A stretch of 64,000 nucleotides of DNA from Winslowiella iniecta (GTDB taxonomy: Bacteria; Pseudomonadota; Gammaproteobacteria; Enterobacterales; Enterobacteriaceae). The stretch covers positions 123,088 to 187,087 of the forward strand of contig NZ_JRXE01000007.1 in the NCBI RefSeq assembly GCF_001267535.1, written 5' to 3'. The position numbers were made by a program, and so were the translations under genes. Shown one piece after another: positions 30,202 through 39,556 of this stretch; position 1 is the first letter of the stretch; every line of letters begins with the position of its first letter. Under the pieces are notes generated by a model, which was not told where the DNA came from, made no database searches, and saw only the letters and a list, made by a program, of their open reading frames with translations.

Positions 30202-32744
30202 AGGTGTTCCTCCATCTCAATCAGGGTTACCGCGATGCGTTCCTGCGGACGAGCAGGGCGATGCTGTTGCCGCTCGTTGACCACCTGCACATTCGGGTCG
30301 CGCAGCGCGCTGTTAATAAAGTGCGCAAAGCGTGCCTGATGTTCAGGATGCTCAACCGTTTCGCGCCATTCGCAGACCACCTGTTCACGCAGACGGGCAA
30401 TATCGGCTTCGAGCCGAGCATTAAGCTGCAGTTTATCGTCGATAATCACTTTTTTCAGCCAGGCGATACCGCCGTCGAGGCTTTCCAGCCACAGCGAGGT
30501 GCGTTGCAGCTTATCGGCAGTGCGGATATAGAACATCATAAAGCGGTCGAGATAGCGCAATAGCGTGTCGTGATCGAGATCGGCAGCCAGCAGATCGGCG
30601 TGGCGTGGCTTCATACCGCCGTTGCCACAGACATATAAATTCCAGCCTTTCTCGGTGGCGATGATCCCGACATCTTTACCCTGCGCTTCGGCGCACTCGC
30701 GGGTACAGCCGGAGACACCAAACTTCATTTTGTGCGGAGTACGGATACCTTTGTAGCGATTCTCCAGTTCGATGCCAAAACCGAGGCTGTCGCCGACGCC
30801 AAAGCGGCACCAGCTGCTGCCGACACAGGTTTTCGCCATGCGCAATGCTTTGGCATAGGCATGGCCGGTTTCGAATCCGGCATCAATCAGCTGTTTCCAG
30901 ATCGCCGGCAGATCATCTTTTTGCGCACCAAACAGGCCAATACGCTGTGAGCCGGTGATTTTGGTATACAGCTGATACTGTTCGGCGACTTTACCCACCG
31001 CAATTAATCCTTCCGGCGTAATTTCACCACCCGGCGAGCGCGGGATCACCGAATAAGTGCCATCTTTCTGGATATTGCCGAGGAAGTTATCGTTGCTGTC
31101 CTGCAACGGCGCATGCTGCGGTTCCAGCACATATTGATTCCAGCACGAGGCCAGCAGTGAGGCAACCGTCGGTTTACACACTTCACAGCCATAGCCCTGA
31201 CCATATTTGTTCAGCAACTGGTCGAAGGTTTTGATCTCTTCAACGCGAATCAGGTGATACAGCTCCTGGCGCGAATACGCGAAGTGTTCACACAGATGGT
31301 GATTCACTTCGATACCCTGGCGGCTCAGCTCGGCGTTCAGTACCTGCGTGATTAACGGCACACAGCCGCCACAGCCGGTGCCGGCACGGGTTTCAGCTTT
31401 TAGTGCCGCCACGGTATGGCAGCCTTTCATTACCGCACTGACGATATCGCCCTTGGTCACGTCAAAGCAGGAGCAGATCTGCGCGCTGTCCGGCAACGAT
31501 TCGACGCCGATGGCGGGTTTATCACCGCCCGCACTGGCGGGCAGAATCAATGCCTCCGGATTTTCCGGCAGTTCAATCTTGTTCAGCGCCAGCTGCAACA
31601 GGTTGCCGTAATCACTGGTATCGCCGACCAGTACCGCGCCCAGCAGCGTTTTGTTATCGGCGCTGACCACCAGGCGTTTGTACACCTCTTTGTTTTCATC
31701 GAGCCAGACGTAGCTGCGTGCACCCGGCGTGCGGCCATGCGCATCGCCGATGCCGCCGACGTCGACGCCGAGCAGTTTCAGTTTGGCGCTCATATCGGCA
31801 CCGGTAAACGCATTGCTTTTGCCCAGCAGATGATCGCTGGCGACCTGTGCCATTTTATAGCCCGGTGCGACCAGACCGTAAATTCGCTGGTTCCAGGCGG
31901 CGCATTCGCCAATGGCATAGATATCCGCATCGGCGGTCTGGCACTGGTCATTAATCAGGAAGCCACCGCGCTGTCCCAGTGGCAGTTCGCACTGTTTTGC
32001 CAGCTTATCCTGTGGGCGAATGCCGGTGGAAAACACGATAAAATCGACGTCGAGCTGGCTACCGTCGGCAAAATGCAGCGTTTTAGCGCCATTAGCGAGA
32101 TGTTCAATCTGCCGGGTATTTTTGCCGGTGTGAACCTGTACGCCCATGCTTTCGATTTTCTGTCGCAGCTGTTCACCGCCGATGGGATCGAGCTGTTCGG
32201 CCATCAGCACCGGCGCAAACTCAATAACATGCGTCTGAATACCGAGGTTTTTCAGCGCGCCTGCGGCTTCCAGACCCAGCAAGCCGCCGCCAATCACTGC
32301 GCCACTTTTACTGCGGCGCGCACAGGCTTCAATGGCATTCAGGTCTTCGATCGTACGATAGACATAGCAACCCTGGCCTTCGGAGCCTTGAATCGGCGGT
32401 ATCCACGGGTAAGATCCGGTGGCTAATATCAGTTTGTCGTAGTGGACGCTGCGTCCGGTATTGGAATGGATCACCTTATCCTGACGATTAATCGTGATCG
32501 CGCGTTCGCCCAACAGCAGCTGCACGCTATGTTTCTGATAGTAGCCGTCACGCACCAGCGACAGCTCTTCAGCGGTATGATGAGAGAAATAAGCGGAGAG
32601 ATGGACACGATCGTAAGCCACGCGGGGTTCTTCACAGAACACGGTGATGTCAAACTGACCGGGTTCGGCTTTATCGATCAGTTCTTCAATGAAGCGGTGA
32701 CCCACCATGCCATTGCCGATAATGGCGAGTTTGACTTTGCTCAT
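30198..32744 (-). CDS. nirB: NADH-dependent nitrite reductase large subunit NirB
   Basis: 848 residues. Domains in order: FAD/NAD-binding pyridine nucleotide oxidoreductase (LAIIGNGMVGHRFIEEL; second Rossmann motif GAVIGGGLLGLEAAGAL), a BFD-like [2Fe-2S] domain (CSCFDV, then GTGCGGCVP), and the siroheme/4Fe-4S sulfite-nitrite reductase domain (CVGSSWCRFG, then GVSGCTRECAEA). It detoxifies nitrite to ammonium during anaerobic growth. Controlled by the FNR/NarL-type promoter immediately upstream. Confidence 0.97.
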   Translation of the reverse strand: MSKVKLAIIGNGMVGHRFIEELIDKAEPGQFDITVFCEEPRVAYDRVHLSAYFSHHTAEELSLVRDGYYQKHSVQLLLGERAITINRQDKVIHSNTGRSVHYDKLILATGSYPWIPPIQGSEGQGCYVYRTIEDLNAIEACARRSKSGAVIGGGLLGLEAAGALKNLGIQTHVIEFAPVLMAEQLDPIGGEQLRQKIESMGVQVHTGKNTRQIEHLANGAKTLHFADGSQLDVDFIVFSTGIRPQDKLAKQCELPLGQRGGFLINDQCQTADADIYAIGECAAWNQRIYGLVAPGYKMAQVASDHLLGKSNAFTGADMSAKLKLLGVDVGGIGDAHGRTPGARSYVWLDENKEVYKRLVVSADNKTLLGAVLVGDTSDYGNLLQLALNKIELPENPEALILPASAGGDKPAIGVESLPDSAQICSCFDVTKGDIVSAVMKGCHTVAALKAETRAGTGCGGCVPLITQVLNAELSRQGIEVNHHLCEHFAYSRQELYHLIRVEEIKTFDQLLNKYGQGYGCEVCKPTVASLLASCWNQYVLEPQHAPLQDSNDNFLGNIQKDGTYSVIPRSPGGEITPEGLIAVGKVAEQYQLYTKITGSQRIGLFGAQKDDLPAIWKQLIDAGFETGHAYAKALRMAKTCVGSSWCRFGVGDSLGFGIELENRYKGIRTPHKMKFGVSGCTRECAEAQGKDVGIIATEKGWNLYVCGNGGMKPRHADLLAADLDHDTLLRYLDRFMMFYIRTADKLQRTSLWLESLDGGIAWLKKVIIDDKLQLNARLEADIARLREQVVCEWRETVEHPEHQARFAHFINSALRDPNVQVVNERQQHRPARPQERIAVTLIEMEEHL

Positions 32745-32767
32745 GATTGCCTCAGATTGCTATTTTA

Positions 32768-32844
32768 TACCGCTACAATAGCGCGCCGGGCAGGGGGATT
32801 ATTGACGTATATCAATTGACCCCTGATATACCTCTTTATGGTTA
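32768..32844 (-). promoter_or_regulatory. nirB promoter with FNR box and NarL/NarP 7-2-7 site
   Basis: Read on the minus strand. FNR box TTGATATACGTCAA (32802-32815) matches TTGAT-N4-ATCAA at nine of ten positions. A -10 box TATTGT lies at 32775-32780, placing +1 near 32768 and the FNR centre near -40.5. Further upstream, TAACCAT-AA-AGAGGTA (32829-32844) is a NarL/NarP heptamer pair in 7-2-7 layout with one mismatch, centred near -68.5. This reproduces the geometry known for the E. coli nirB promoter. Confidence 0.82.
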
Positions 32845-32986
32845 TATTGCTGATTTTACAGTAATTATCATAAGTTGCAGATTATGTTCAGCTTTAATCA
32901 GCAACCCGCTGAAATTCCGCTTCGTTTAACAGACTAATCCATGCCAGGATTAAAAACAGTCCCGCTTATCACTCAGGAGGTTTTGC

Positions 32987-34270
32987 ATGGTTTCCGCTCA
33001 GCTGAAATGGATCAACAATCTGCGTTTGCCGTGGCGTGACGGGCTGTGGCAAATCGCAATCGATGGCGGCAAGATTGCGCGCATTACTCAGCAGCCGCAG
33101 AACATGGCGCGTGGTGATGATGCGCTGGATGCTGAAGGCGGGCTGGCATATCCCCCGTTTGTCGAGCCGCATATTCATCTGGATACCACGCAAACCGCCG
33201 GCGAACCGGCATGGAATCAGTCCGGTACTCTGTTTGAAGGTATTGAGCGCTGGGCCGAGCGCAAGGCGCTACTCAGCCATGAGGATGTTAAACAGCGTGC
33301 GAAGCAAACGCTTAAGTGGCAGATCGCTAACGGCATACAACATGTGCGCACCCATGTCGATGTGTCCGATCCCAGCCTGACCGCGCTGAAAGCGATGCTG
33401 GAAGTGAAGGCGGAAATGGCAGCGTGGATCGATATTCAGATTGTGGCCTTTCCGCAAGAGGGGATTCTCTCCTATCCCAATGGCGCGGCGCTGCTGGAGC
33501 AGGCATTACAGCTGGGAGCCGATGTGGTCGGTGCCATTCCGCATTTTGAGTTTACCCGCGAATATGGCGTGGAATCGCTGCATATCGCTTTTGCGCTGGC
33601 AAAGAAATATCACCGGCTGGTGGATGTTCACTGTGATGAGATCGACGACGAGCAGTCGCGCTTTGTCGAAACGGTGGCCGCGCTCGCACTGCGCGAAAAT
33701 ATGGGCGCGCGCGTCACCGCCAGTCATACCACCGCGATGCATTCTTATAATGGCGCTTATACCTCGCGCTTATTCCGCCTGCTAAAGCTGTCCGGCATTA
33801 ACTTTGTCGCCAATCCGCTGGTTAATATTCACTTGCAGGGGCGCTTTGACAGCTATCCGAAACGGCGTGGTATTACGCGGGTAAAAGAGATGCTGGAAGC
33901 GGAAATTAACGTCTGTTTTGGTCATGATGATGTGTTTGACCCCTGGTATCCGCTTGGAACCGCCAATATGTTGCAGGTGCTGCATATGGGGTTGCATGTC
34001 TGTCAGTTGATGGGCTATGACCAGATCGATGCCGGCATCAATCTGGTCACCAGTCACAGCGCCAGAACGTTACAGCTGGATGATTACGGTATTCAGAGCG
34101 GTAACAGCGCTAACCTGGTGATTCTGCCCGCCGATAACGGTTTTGATGCGCTGCGCCGACAGGTGGCCACGCGTTTTTCCATTCGTCACGGGCGGGTGAT
34201 TGCCGCTACGCAGCCAGCGCAGAGTGAAATATTTCTTGATGAGGTGGAAGCGGTCAGCTTCCGGCGGTGA
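32987..34270 (+). CDS. codA: Cytosine deaminase
   Basis: 427 residues, the length of E. coli CodA and collinear with it. It deaminates cytosine to uracil for pyrimidine salvage. Metal-site and catalytic motifs of the amidohydrolase barrel are intact: [12 protein letters not shown] (HxH), [13 protein letters not shown] (His plus catalytic Glu), [12 protein letters not shown] and [16 protein letters not shown] eight bases before the ATG. The cytosine permease gene codB, upstream of codA in E. coli, is not present here, and the gene lies alone, divergent from nirB. Confidence 0.96.
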   Translation: MVSAQLKWINNLRLPWRDGLWQIAIDGGKIARITQQPQNMARGDDALDAEGGLAYPPFVEPHIHLDTTQTAGEPAWNQSGTLFEGIERWAERKALLSHEDVKQRAKQTLKWQIANGIQHVRTHVDVSDPSLTALKAMLEVKAEMAAWIDIQIVAFPQEGILSYPNGAALLEQALQLGADVVGAIPHFEFTREYGVESLHIAFALAKKYHRLVDVHCDEIDDEQSRFVETVAALALRENMGARVTASHTTAMHSYNGAYTSRLFRLLKLSGINFVANPLVNIHLQGRFDSYPKRRGITRVKEMLEAEINVCFGHDDVFDPWYPLGTANMLQVLHMGLHVCQLMGYDQIDAGINLVTSHSARTLQLDDYGIQSGNSANLVILPADNGFDALRRQVATRFSIRHGRVIAATQPAQSEIFLDEVEAVSFRR

Positions 34271-34366
34271 TGTTCCGCGCAGAAGGCGTGTATTCTCTGC
34301 AAAATGTGCAAATCGACGCCGCTGCGCTTGTCACAGACGTGAAATCTGGTTCTGGAAAATTCTCTG

Positions 34367-34639
34367 ATGGGAAAAAAGATCCTGACAGTGATCATCCCAC
34401 TGCTGGCAGTGTTGATTTTGCTCAGAGAGTGGGCGACATATCAGTCCGAAGACGCTATCAAATATGTTTTCTGGAAATTACTGGCAGTGCTGGTTGCAGG
34501 CGGCATGGTGCTGGCGATACTGACGTTAAATCATCTTATGTCGTTGTTTATGCTTCAGCGCCATGGTGCGCTGGTAATGCTGTCTACCGCGTTGATTATT
34601 TTATCGGGATACTGGCAGGCTTGCCGGTTGTCACGATAG
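34367..34639 (+). CDS. Small three-helix membrane protein of unknown function
   Basis: 90 residues, mostly hydrophobic: predicted membrane helices at about 4-19 (ILTVIIPLLAVLILL), 35-58 (VFWKLLAVLVAGGMVLAILT) and 65-83 (HGALVMLSTALIILSGYW). I do not recognise the family. It follows codA by 96 bp in the same direction and ends just before a convergent hairpin with tsgA. The ribosome-binding site is weak (GGAAAA, 11 bases upstream). Coding status rests on its length, clean membrane topology and tandem position, so it is probable rather than certain. Confidence 0.6.
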   Translation: MGKKILTVIIPLLAVLILLREWATYQSEDAIKYVFWKLLAVLVAGGMVLAILTLNHLMSLFMLQRHGALVMLSTALIILSGYWQACRLSR

Positions 34640-34648
34640 CCAGAAGAT

Positions 34649-34673
34649 AATGGGCGACAATCTGCCGCCCATT
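34649..34673. terminator. Convergent hairpin, small membrane protein / tsgA
   Basis: Eight-base perfect stem AATGGGCG / CGCCCATT (34649-34656, 34666-34673) with a 9-base loop, ten bases from either stop codon. Likely a bidirectional terminator, though neither side has a long U-run. Confidence 0.45.
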
Positions 34674-34682
34674 CAACAGCAA

Positions 34683-35864
34683 TTAATGCATTACATGCCC
34701 GTGGCTGCGATGCCTGGTTACCATACCCAGCAAGATACACATCACAAATACCACCGCGTACAGCGCGTTAGAGGTTGCCAGTGCCGCATGCGCGCCACCC
34801 TGGGCAACAATCGGGCCGGTGACCACAAAGGTCAGCATGGTGCCAACGGTGCCGCAGGTAAGAATAAAGTTCACCAGCTTCGGCGACGAGACCTTAGTCT
34901 GTAGTGAGCCCAGCGTGATAATCGTGGTGTAGATAGCGCTGGAGCTAAAGCCGAGAATCATAATGATCCACTTCAGCATCGCGGCGTCGCTGGTTTTAAC
35001 AAACCAGTACATCAGCAGCGTTGCCAGTCCGGCCAGCACCATCAGAATGCGTTGCAGGTCGAAGAAGCGCAGGACAAAGCTGAATACCCACATCCCAACC
35101 ATATAAGCGGTCCAGAAATTACCTACCAGCTGTCCGGCGCTGACGATATCCATGCCCATGGTTTTGGTGGCGTATTCCGGTACCCAGGAGATAAAGCCCA
35201 GCTGGCCAAGAATGTAGCAGAGTGCAGCAATCGACAGGAACAGCACGCCGATACCCCATTTCTCTTTTACCAACGGCTTATCAGACTGCGCTTTCTGACC
35301 CAGCGCCGGGAACTCAACGTTAAGGGTCAGGATAAAGATCGCGACATAGATCAGGCCGATGCAGGCATAGACCCAGTACCATGGCAAATGGCGAGCCAGC
35401 AGCACACCGGCGATAATCGGGAAAATGGTGCCTGCCATGCTGAAGAAGGAGTCGGTAAACAGCAGGCGCGAACCACGTTGACGTCCCTCATACAGATGGG
35501 TGATCAGGAAAGTACCGATCGACATAGTGATACCGCTGACCACGCCCAGCACAAACATACAGAGCGAGAATACGCTCAGGCTATGGCTGGTCATCAGACC
35601 GGCAACGGCCAGAATCATTAACACAAAGCCGAAAATCAGCTGACGCTTTAACGGAATGATTTCCATCAGCCAGGCATTCAGGAAGATAGCGACCAGAATA
35701 CCGGCGTTAAGGAAGGTAAAAGTGTTACTCATTTGTGATATCGGCAGCTGGAAATACTCTGCGATATTACCCATCACCATCCCGGTGACAATCACCAATG
35801 CCCCTGTCAGTGCATAGGAGAAGAAACTTATCCAGGTGAGACCGATTCGATTACGATTTGTCAT
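34683..35864 (-). CDS. tsgA: TsgA, major facilitator superfamily protein
   Basis: 393-residue MFS transporter with about twelve membrane helices. The start [20 protein letters not shown] aligns with the E. coli N-terminus; the frame is open 30 codons further upstream, but that extension has no counterpart. Typical features are [20 protein letters not shown] in the loop region and [11 protein letters not shown]. The substrate is not established; the name refers to tellurite/selenite-related phenotypes. It is the same neighbour (tsgA-ppiA) as in E. coli, but codA and a small gene now separate it from nirB. Confidence 0.94.
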   Translation of the reverse strand: MTNRNRIGLTWISFFSYALTGALVIVTGMVMGNIAEYFQLPISQMSNTFTFLNAGILVAIFLNAWLMEIIPLKRQLIFGFVLMILAVAGLMTSHSLSVFSLCMFVLGVVSGITMSIGTFLITHLYEGRQRGSRLLFTDSFFSMAGTIFPIIAGVLLARHLPWYWVYACIGLIYVAIFILTLNVEFPALGQKAQSDKPLVKEKWGIGVLFLSIAALCYILGQLGFISWVPEYATKTMGMDIVSAGQLVGNFWTAYMVGMWVFSFVLRFFDLQRILMVLAGLATLLMYWFVKTSDAAMLKWIIMILGFSSSAIYTTIITLGSLQTKVSSPKLVNFILTCGTVGTMLTFVVTGPIVAQGGAHAALATSNALYAVVFVMCILLGMVTRHRSHGHVMH

Positions 35865-36140
35865 TTTGGAGGCCTGTGTGTCGATGAAACCTGCGGCAAG
35901 GTAGCCGAGGGGAAACGGCAGAATTGTAAAGTTATATGTGACCCAATTAAACATATATTGAAAATGGGGTGATTGCTTTCACTTATAGCGTGATGTTCGT
36001 CACTTTTTGGCGCTGTGACACCCCGTCTCATTGACAGCATGGACTAAGTAAATATAGGTAAAACGCTGGCTCTTATATAACAGCCTCTTTACAATCAAAT
36101 TCGATTTTTGAGCTTGTTGCCCCTCAGTAAGGAATCTTTC

Positions 36141-36713
36141 ATGTTGAAACGTACTCTGACAGCGGTTGCGACGGTACTCGCGCTGTCCACTATCCCGGCT
36201 TCTGCTTTCGCCGCTAAAGGTGATACGCATGTGCTGTTAACCACCTCAGCTGGCAATATCGAACTCGAACTTGATAACCAAAAAGCCCCGGTTTCGGTGA
36301 AGAACTTTGTTGATTACGTCAATAATGGTTTTTATAACAACACCACTTTCCACCGCGTGATTCCTGGCTTTATGGTGCAGGGCGGTGGTTTTACTACTGA
36401 TATGCAGCAGAAGCCTGCCAACTCGCCTATCAAGAATGAGGCGGATAATGGTTTACGCAATGCACGTGGCACTATCGCCATGGCGCGTACCGCCGAGAAG
36501 GACAGTGCCACCAGCCAGTTCTTTATTAACGTTGCGGATAATGCCTTCCTTGACCACGGCCAGCGTGATTTTGGCTATGCAGTATTCGGTAAGGTCGTGA
36601 AAGGAATGGACGTTGCCGATAAAATTTCCCAGGTGAAAACCGACAATGTGGGGCCTTATCAGAATGTCCCTAGCAAGCCGGTGGTGATCCTTTCCGCCAA
36701 AGTCCTGCCTTAA
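36141..36713 (+). CDS. ppiA: Periplasmic peptidyl-prolyl cis-trans isomerase A
   Basis: 190-residue cyclophilin. Signal peptide at 1-24 ending ASAFA before AKGDT; then the cyclophilin core with [38 protein letters not shown] and [17 protein letters not shown]. It speeds proline isomerisation in exported proteins. AAGGA eight bases before ATG 36141 fixes the start; the frame is open upstream without a better site. Confidence 0.96.
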   Translation: MLKRTLTAVATVLALSTIPASAFAAKGDTHVLLTTSAGNIELELDNQKAPVSVKNFVDYVNNGFYNNTTFHRVIPGFMVQGGGFTTDMQQKPANSPIKNEADNGLRNARGTIAMARTAEKDSATSQFFINVADNAFLDHGQRDFGYAVFGKVVKGMDVADKISQVKTDNVGPYQNVPSKPVVILSAKVLP

Positions 36714-36720
36714 TCCCTCG

Positions 36721-36750
36721 CCGCCGCAAGCCTGCGGCGGTTTGCTTTCT
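36721..36750 (+). terminator. Rho-independent terminator after ppiA
   Basis: Eight-base stem CCGCCGCA / TGCGGCGG (36721-36728, 36733-36740), loop AGCC, followed by TTTGCTTTCT. Confidence 0.75.
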
Positions 36751-36844
36751 GCGTCCTGCAGAGCTGAAGTTTGCTGCTTATACTAAGGCTGTGCCCGTTA
36801 TCGATCGTGGCACCGTCTCAGAATGACACAGCCACGGAGGCTTT

Positions 36845-37015
36845 ATGAGTAAAAAACTGACAGACAAGCAGAAAGCGGCGCTGTGGCTGGAACATCACAA
36901 TGCCAATTTTCAGGCCAGTAACCGTCTTGAAGGGTATCAGATCGAGCGGATCGAGCTATCGGCGCAACAGATAACCGAGCGGCTGGAAGCATTGAGGAGG
37001 CACTATGAGCGCTAA
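36845..37015 (+). CDS. yhfG: YhfG, antitoxin-type partner of Fic
   Basis: 56-residue protein, nearly the same length as E. coli YhfG. It carries the Fic-inhibitory helix motif (S/T)xxxE(G/N) as SNRLEG at residues 25-30, whose Glu is known in class I Fic systems to block ATP gamma-phosphate placement. ACGGAGG lies seven bases before the ATG. Its stop overlaps the fic start by 11 bases, so the antitoxin is made first and translation is coupled. Confidence 0.9.
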   Translation: MSKKLTDKQKAALWLEHHNANFQASNRLEGYQIERIELSAQQITERLEALRRHYER

Positions 37016-37598
37016 TGCCATGTCCGAACGCGATCCGTACTACTGGCAGGATATCAAGGTGCTGAAGAATCGCCTGCATATCCGTGAGGCGCAGCGATTG
37101 CAACAGGCTGAACTGGAATTTACCGCCTTGCGTGCCGCGACCATTGGGCCTGGCGCGCGTAACCCTGGTTTCCCGCATTTGCGGGCAATTCATCGCACGC
37201 TGTTTCAGGATCTGTATGACTGGGCCGGTGAGCTGCGTAAGATTGATATTTACCTCGACGATACGCCGTTCTGCCATTTCGAATATCTTGAAAAACAGGG
37301 CAACGCCTTAATGGCGGCGCTGGAAGCGGAAAATGGTCTCGCCGATCTTCCGCTGGAAAAATTCACGGAACGCCTGGCGCATTACTACTGTGAAATCAAT
37401 ATGCTGCATCCGTTTCGCGACGGTAATGGCCGTGCGCAGCGGCTGTTCTTTGAGCAGCTGGCACTGCATGCGGGCTGGCTGATTAACTGGCAGCATGTTG
37501 AACGTGAAGCCTGGCTAAAGGCGAACCGCGATGGAGTCAGTGGCGATCTGCGCGGATTAATCGATATCTTTGGCAAAGTGGTAAGCAGCCCGGTCTAA
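37005..37598 (+). CDS. fic: Fic-domain protein adenylyltransferase
   Basis: 197 residues. The complete Fic motif HPFRDGNGRAQR is at 135-146, matching the active consensus HPFx(D/E)GNGRxxR; the flap region TPFCHFEYL is near 87-95. Fic proteins transfer AMP to hydroxyl side chains; class I members such as VbhT target gyrase and topoisomerase IV. The E. coli K-12 Fic motif, as remembered, is degenerate (HPFRVGSGLAQR), so this copy looks better equipped for catalysis. Immediately downstream of yhfG and 41 bp upstream of pabA. Confidence 0.95.
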   Translation: MSANAMSERDPYYWQDIKVLKNRLHIREAQRLQQAELEFTALRAATIGPGARNPGFPHLRAIHRTLFQDLYDWAGELRKIDIYLDDTPFCHFEYLEKQGNALMAALEAENGLADLPLEKFTERLAHYYCEINMLHPFRDGNGRAQRLFFEQLALHAGWLINWQHVEREAWLKANRDGVSGDLRGLIDIFGKVVSSPV

Positions 37599-37639
37599 AA
37601 TGCTAGAATGGCGGCGTCTGAATTTAGCCCGGAACCAGA

Positions 37640-38215
37640 ATGCTGCTGCTTATCGATAACTACGATTCCTTTACCTGGAATCTCTACCAATATTTCTGCG
37701 AATTGGGGAGTGAGGTCTGTGTTCGTCGCAATGACGAGATCTCACTGAGCGAGATGGCGGCCTTGCAGCCGACGCATCTGGTGATTTCGCCTGGCCCCTG
37801 TACTCCCGACCAGTCGGGGATCTCGCTGGCGGCAATCCGCCACTTTGCCGGCCAGCTACCGATTCTTGGGGTGTGCCTGGGTCATCAGGCCATCGCCCAG
37901 GCGTTTGGCGCACGGGTGATACGCGCGCGTCAGGTGATGCATGGAAAAACCTCGGCTATCGAACACAATGATGGCGGCGTATTCCGGGGCCTCAATCATC
38001 CTCTTACCGTAACCCGCTACCATTCGCTTATTGTCGAAAAAAACGCGCTACCAGACTGTTTTGAAGTGACCGCCTGGAGCCTGCGTGACGGCGTGCCGGA
38101 CGAAATTATGGGGTTCCGCCACACGTCGCTGCCGCTGGAAGGGGTACAGTTTCATCCGGAAAGCATTCTTAGTGAGCAGGGTCATCAGCTGCTGGCGAAT
38201 TTCCTCCGTCAGTGA
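37640..38215 (+). CDS. pabA: Aminodeoxychorismate synthase glutaminase component
   Basis: 191-residue class I glutamine amidotransferase that supplies ammonia to PabB for 4-aminobenzoate (folate) synthesis. The triad is Cys in [14 protein letters not shown], with His and Glu in [27 protein letters not shown] is the usual N-terminus. It could also be a TrpG-type glutaminase on family grounds, but position (fic-pabA-argD) supports pabA. Confidence 0.95.
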   Translation: MLLLIDNYDSFTWNLYQYFCELGSEVCVRRNDEISLSEMAALQPTHLVISPGPCTPDQSGISLAAIRHFAGQLPILGVCLGHQAIAQAFGARVIRARQVMHGKTSAIEHNDGGVFRGLNHPLTVTRYHSLIVEKNALPDCFEVTAWSLRDGVPDEIMGFRHTSLPLEGVQFHPESILSEQGHQLLANFLRQ

Positions 38216-38232
38216 GTTTATATTTGCCTTTG

Positions 38233-38271
38233 TTTGATTTTTTATGCATATTTCTTGATTATTATTTCACA
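38233..38271 (+). promoter_or_regulatory. Tandem ARG boxes (ArgR operator) of argD
   Basis: Two 18-bp boxes separated by exactly three bases, the layout bound by hexameric ArgR. Box 1 (38233-38250) reads TTTGATTTTTTATGCATA with two mismatches to wNTGAATWWWWATTCANw; box 2 (38254-38271) reads CTTGATTATTATTTCACA with three. They overlap a plausible promoter TTGATT (38234-38239), 17-base spacer, GATTAT (38257-38262), fitting arginine repression. Confidence 0.75.
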
Positions 38272-38303
38272 TATCCAGAAAGAAAAATCAGGCGAGGTAG
38301 TGA

Positions 38304-39518
<1,215 letters not shown>

Positions 39519-39534
39519 AGCGGCGTGTTATTGC

Positions 39535-39556
39535 AGGGTGGCGGTTTCGCCACCCT
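39535..39556. repeat. Palindrome between convergent argD and yhfK
   Basis: Perfect 9-bp stem AGGGTGGCG / CGCCACCCT (39535-39543, 39548-39556) with loop GTTT, overlapping the yhfK stop. ATTT follows on the plus strand. Inverse reads GGTGGCGAAACCGCC, a variant of the window-wide repeat core. Confidence 0.6.

Noticed and set aside
31416..32426. 336-codon open frame on the plus strand
   Set aside because: Entirely antisense to nirB, whose cofactor motifs are intact; a composition artefact.
35052..35621. 189-codon open frame on the plus strand
   Set aside because: Antisense to tsgA; very polar, low-complexity translation without family features.
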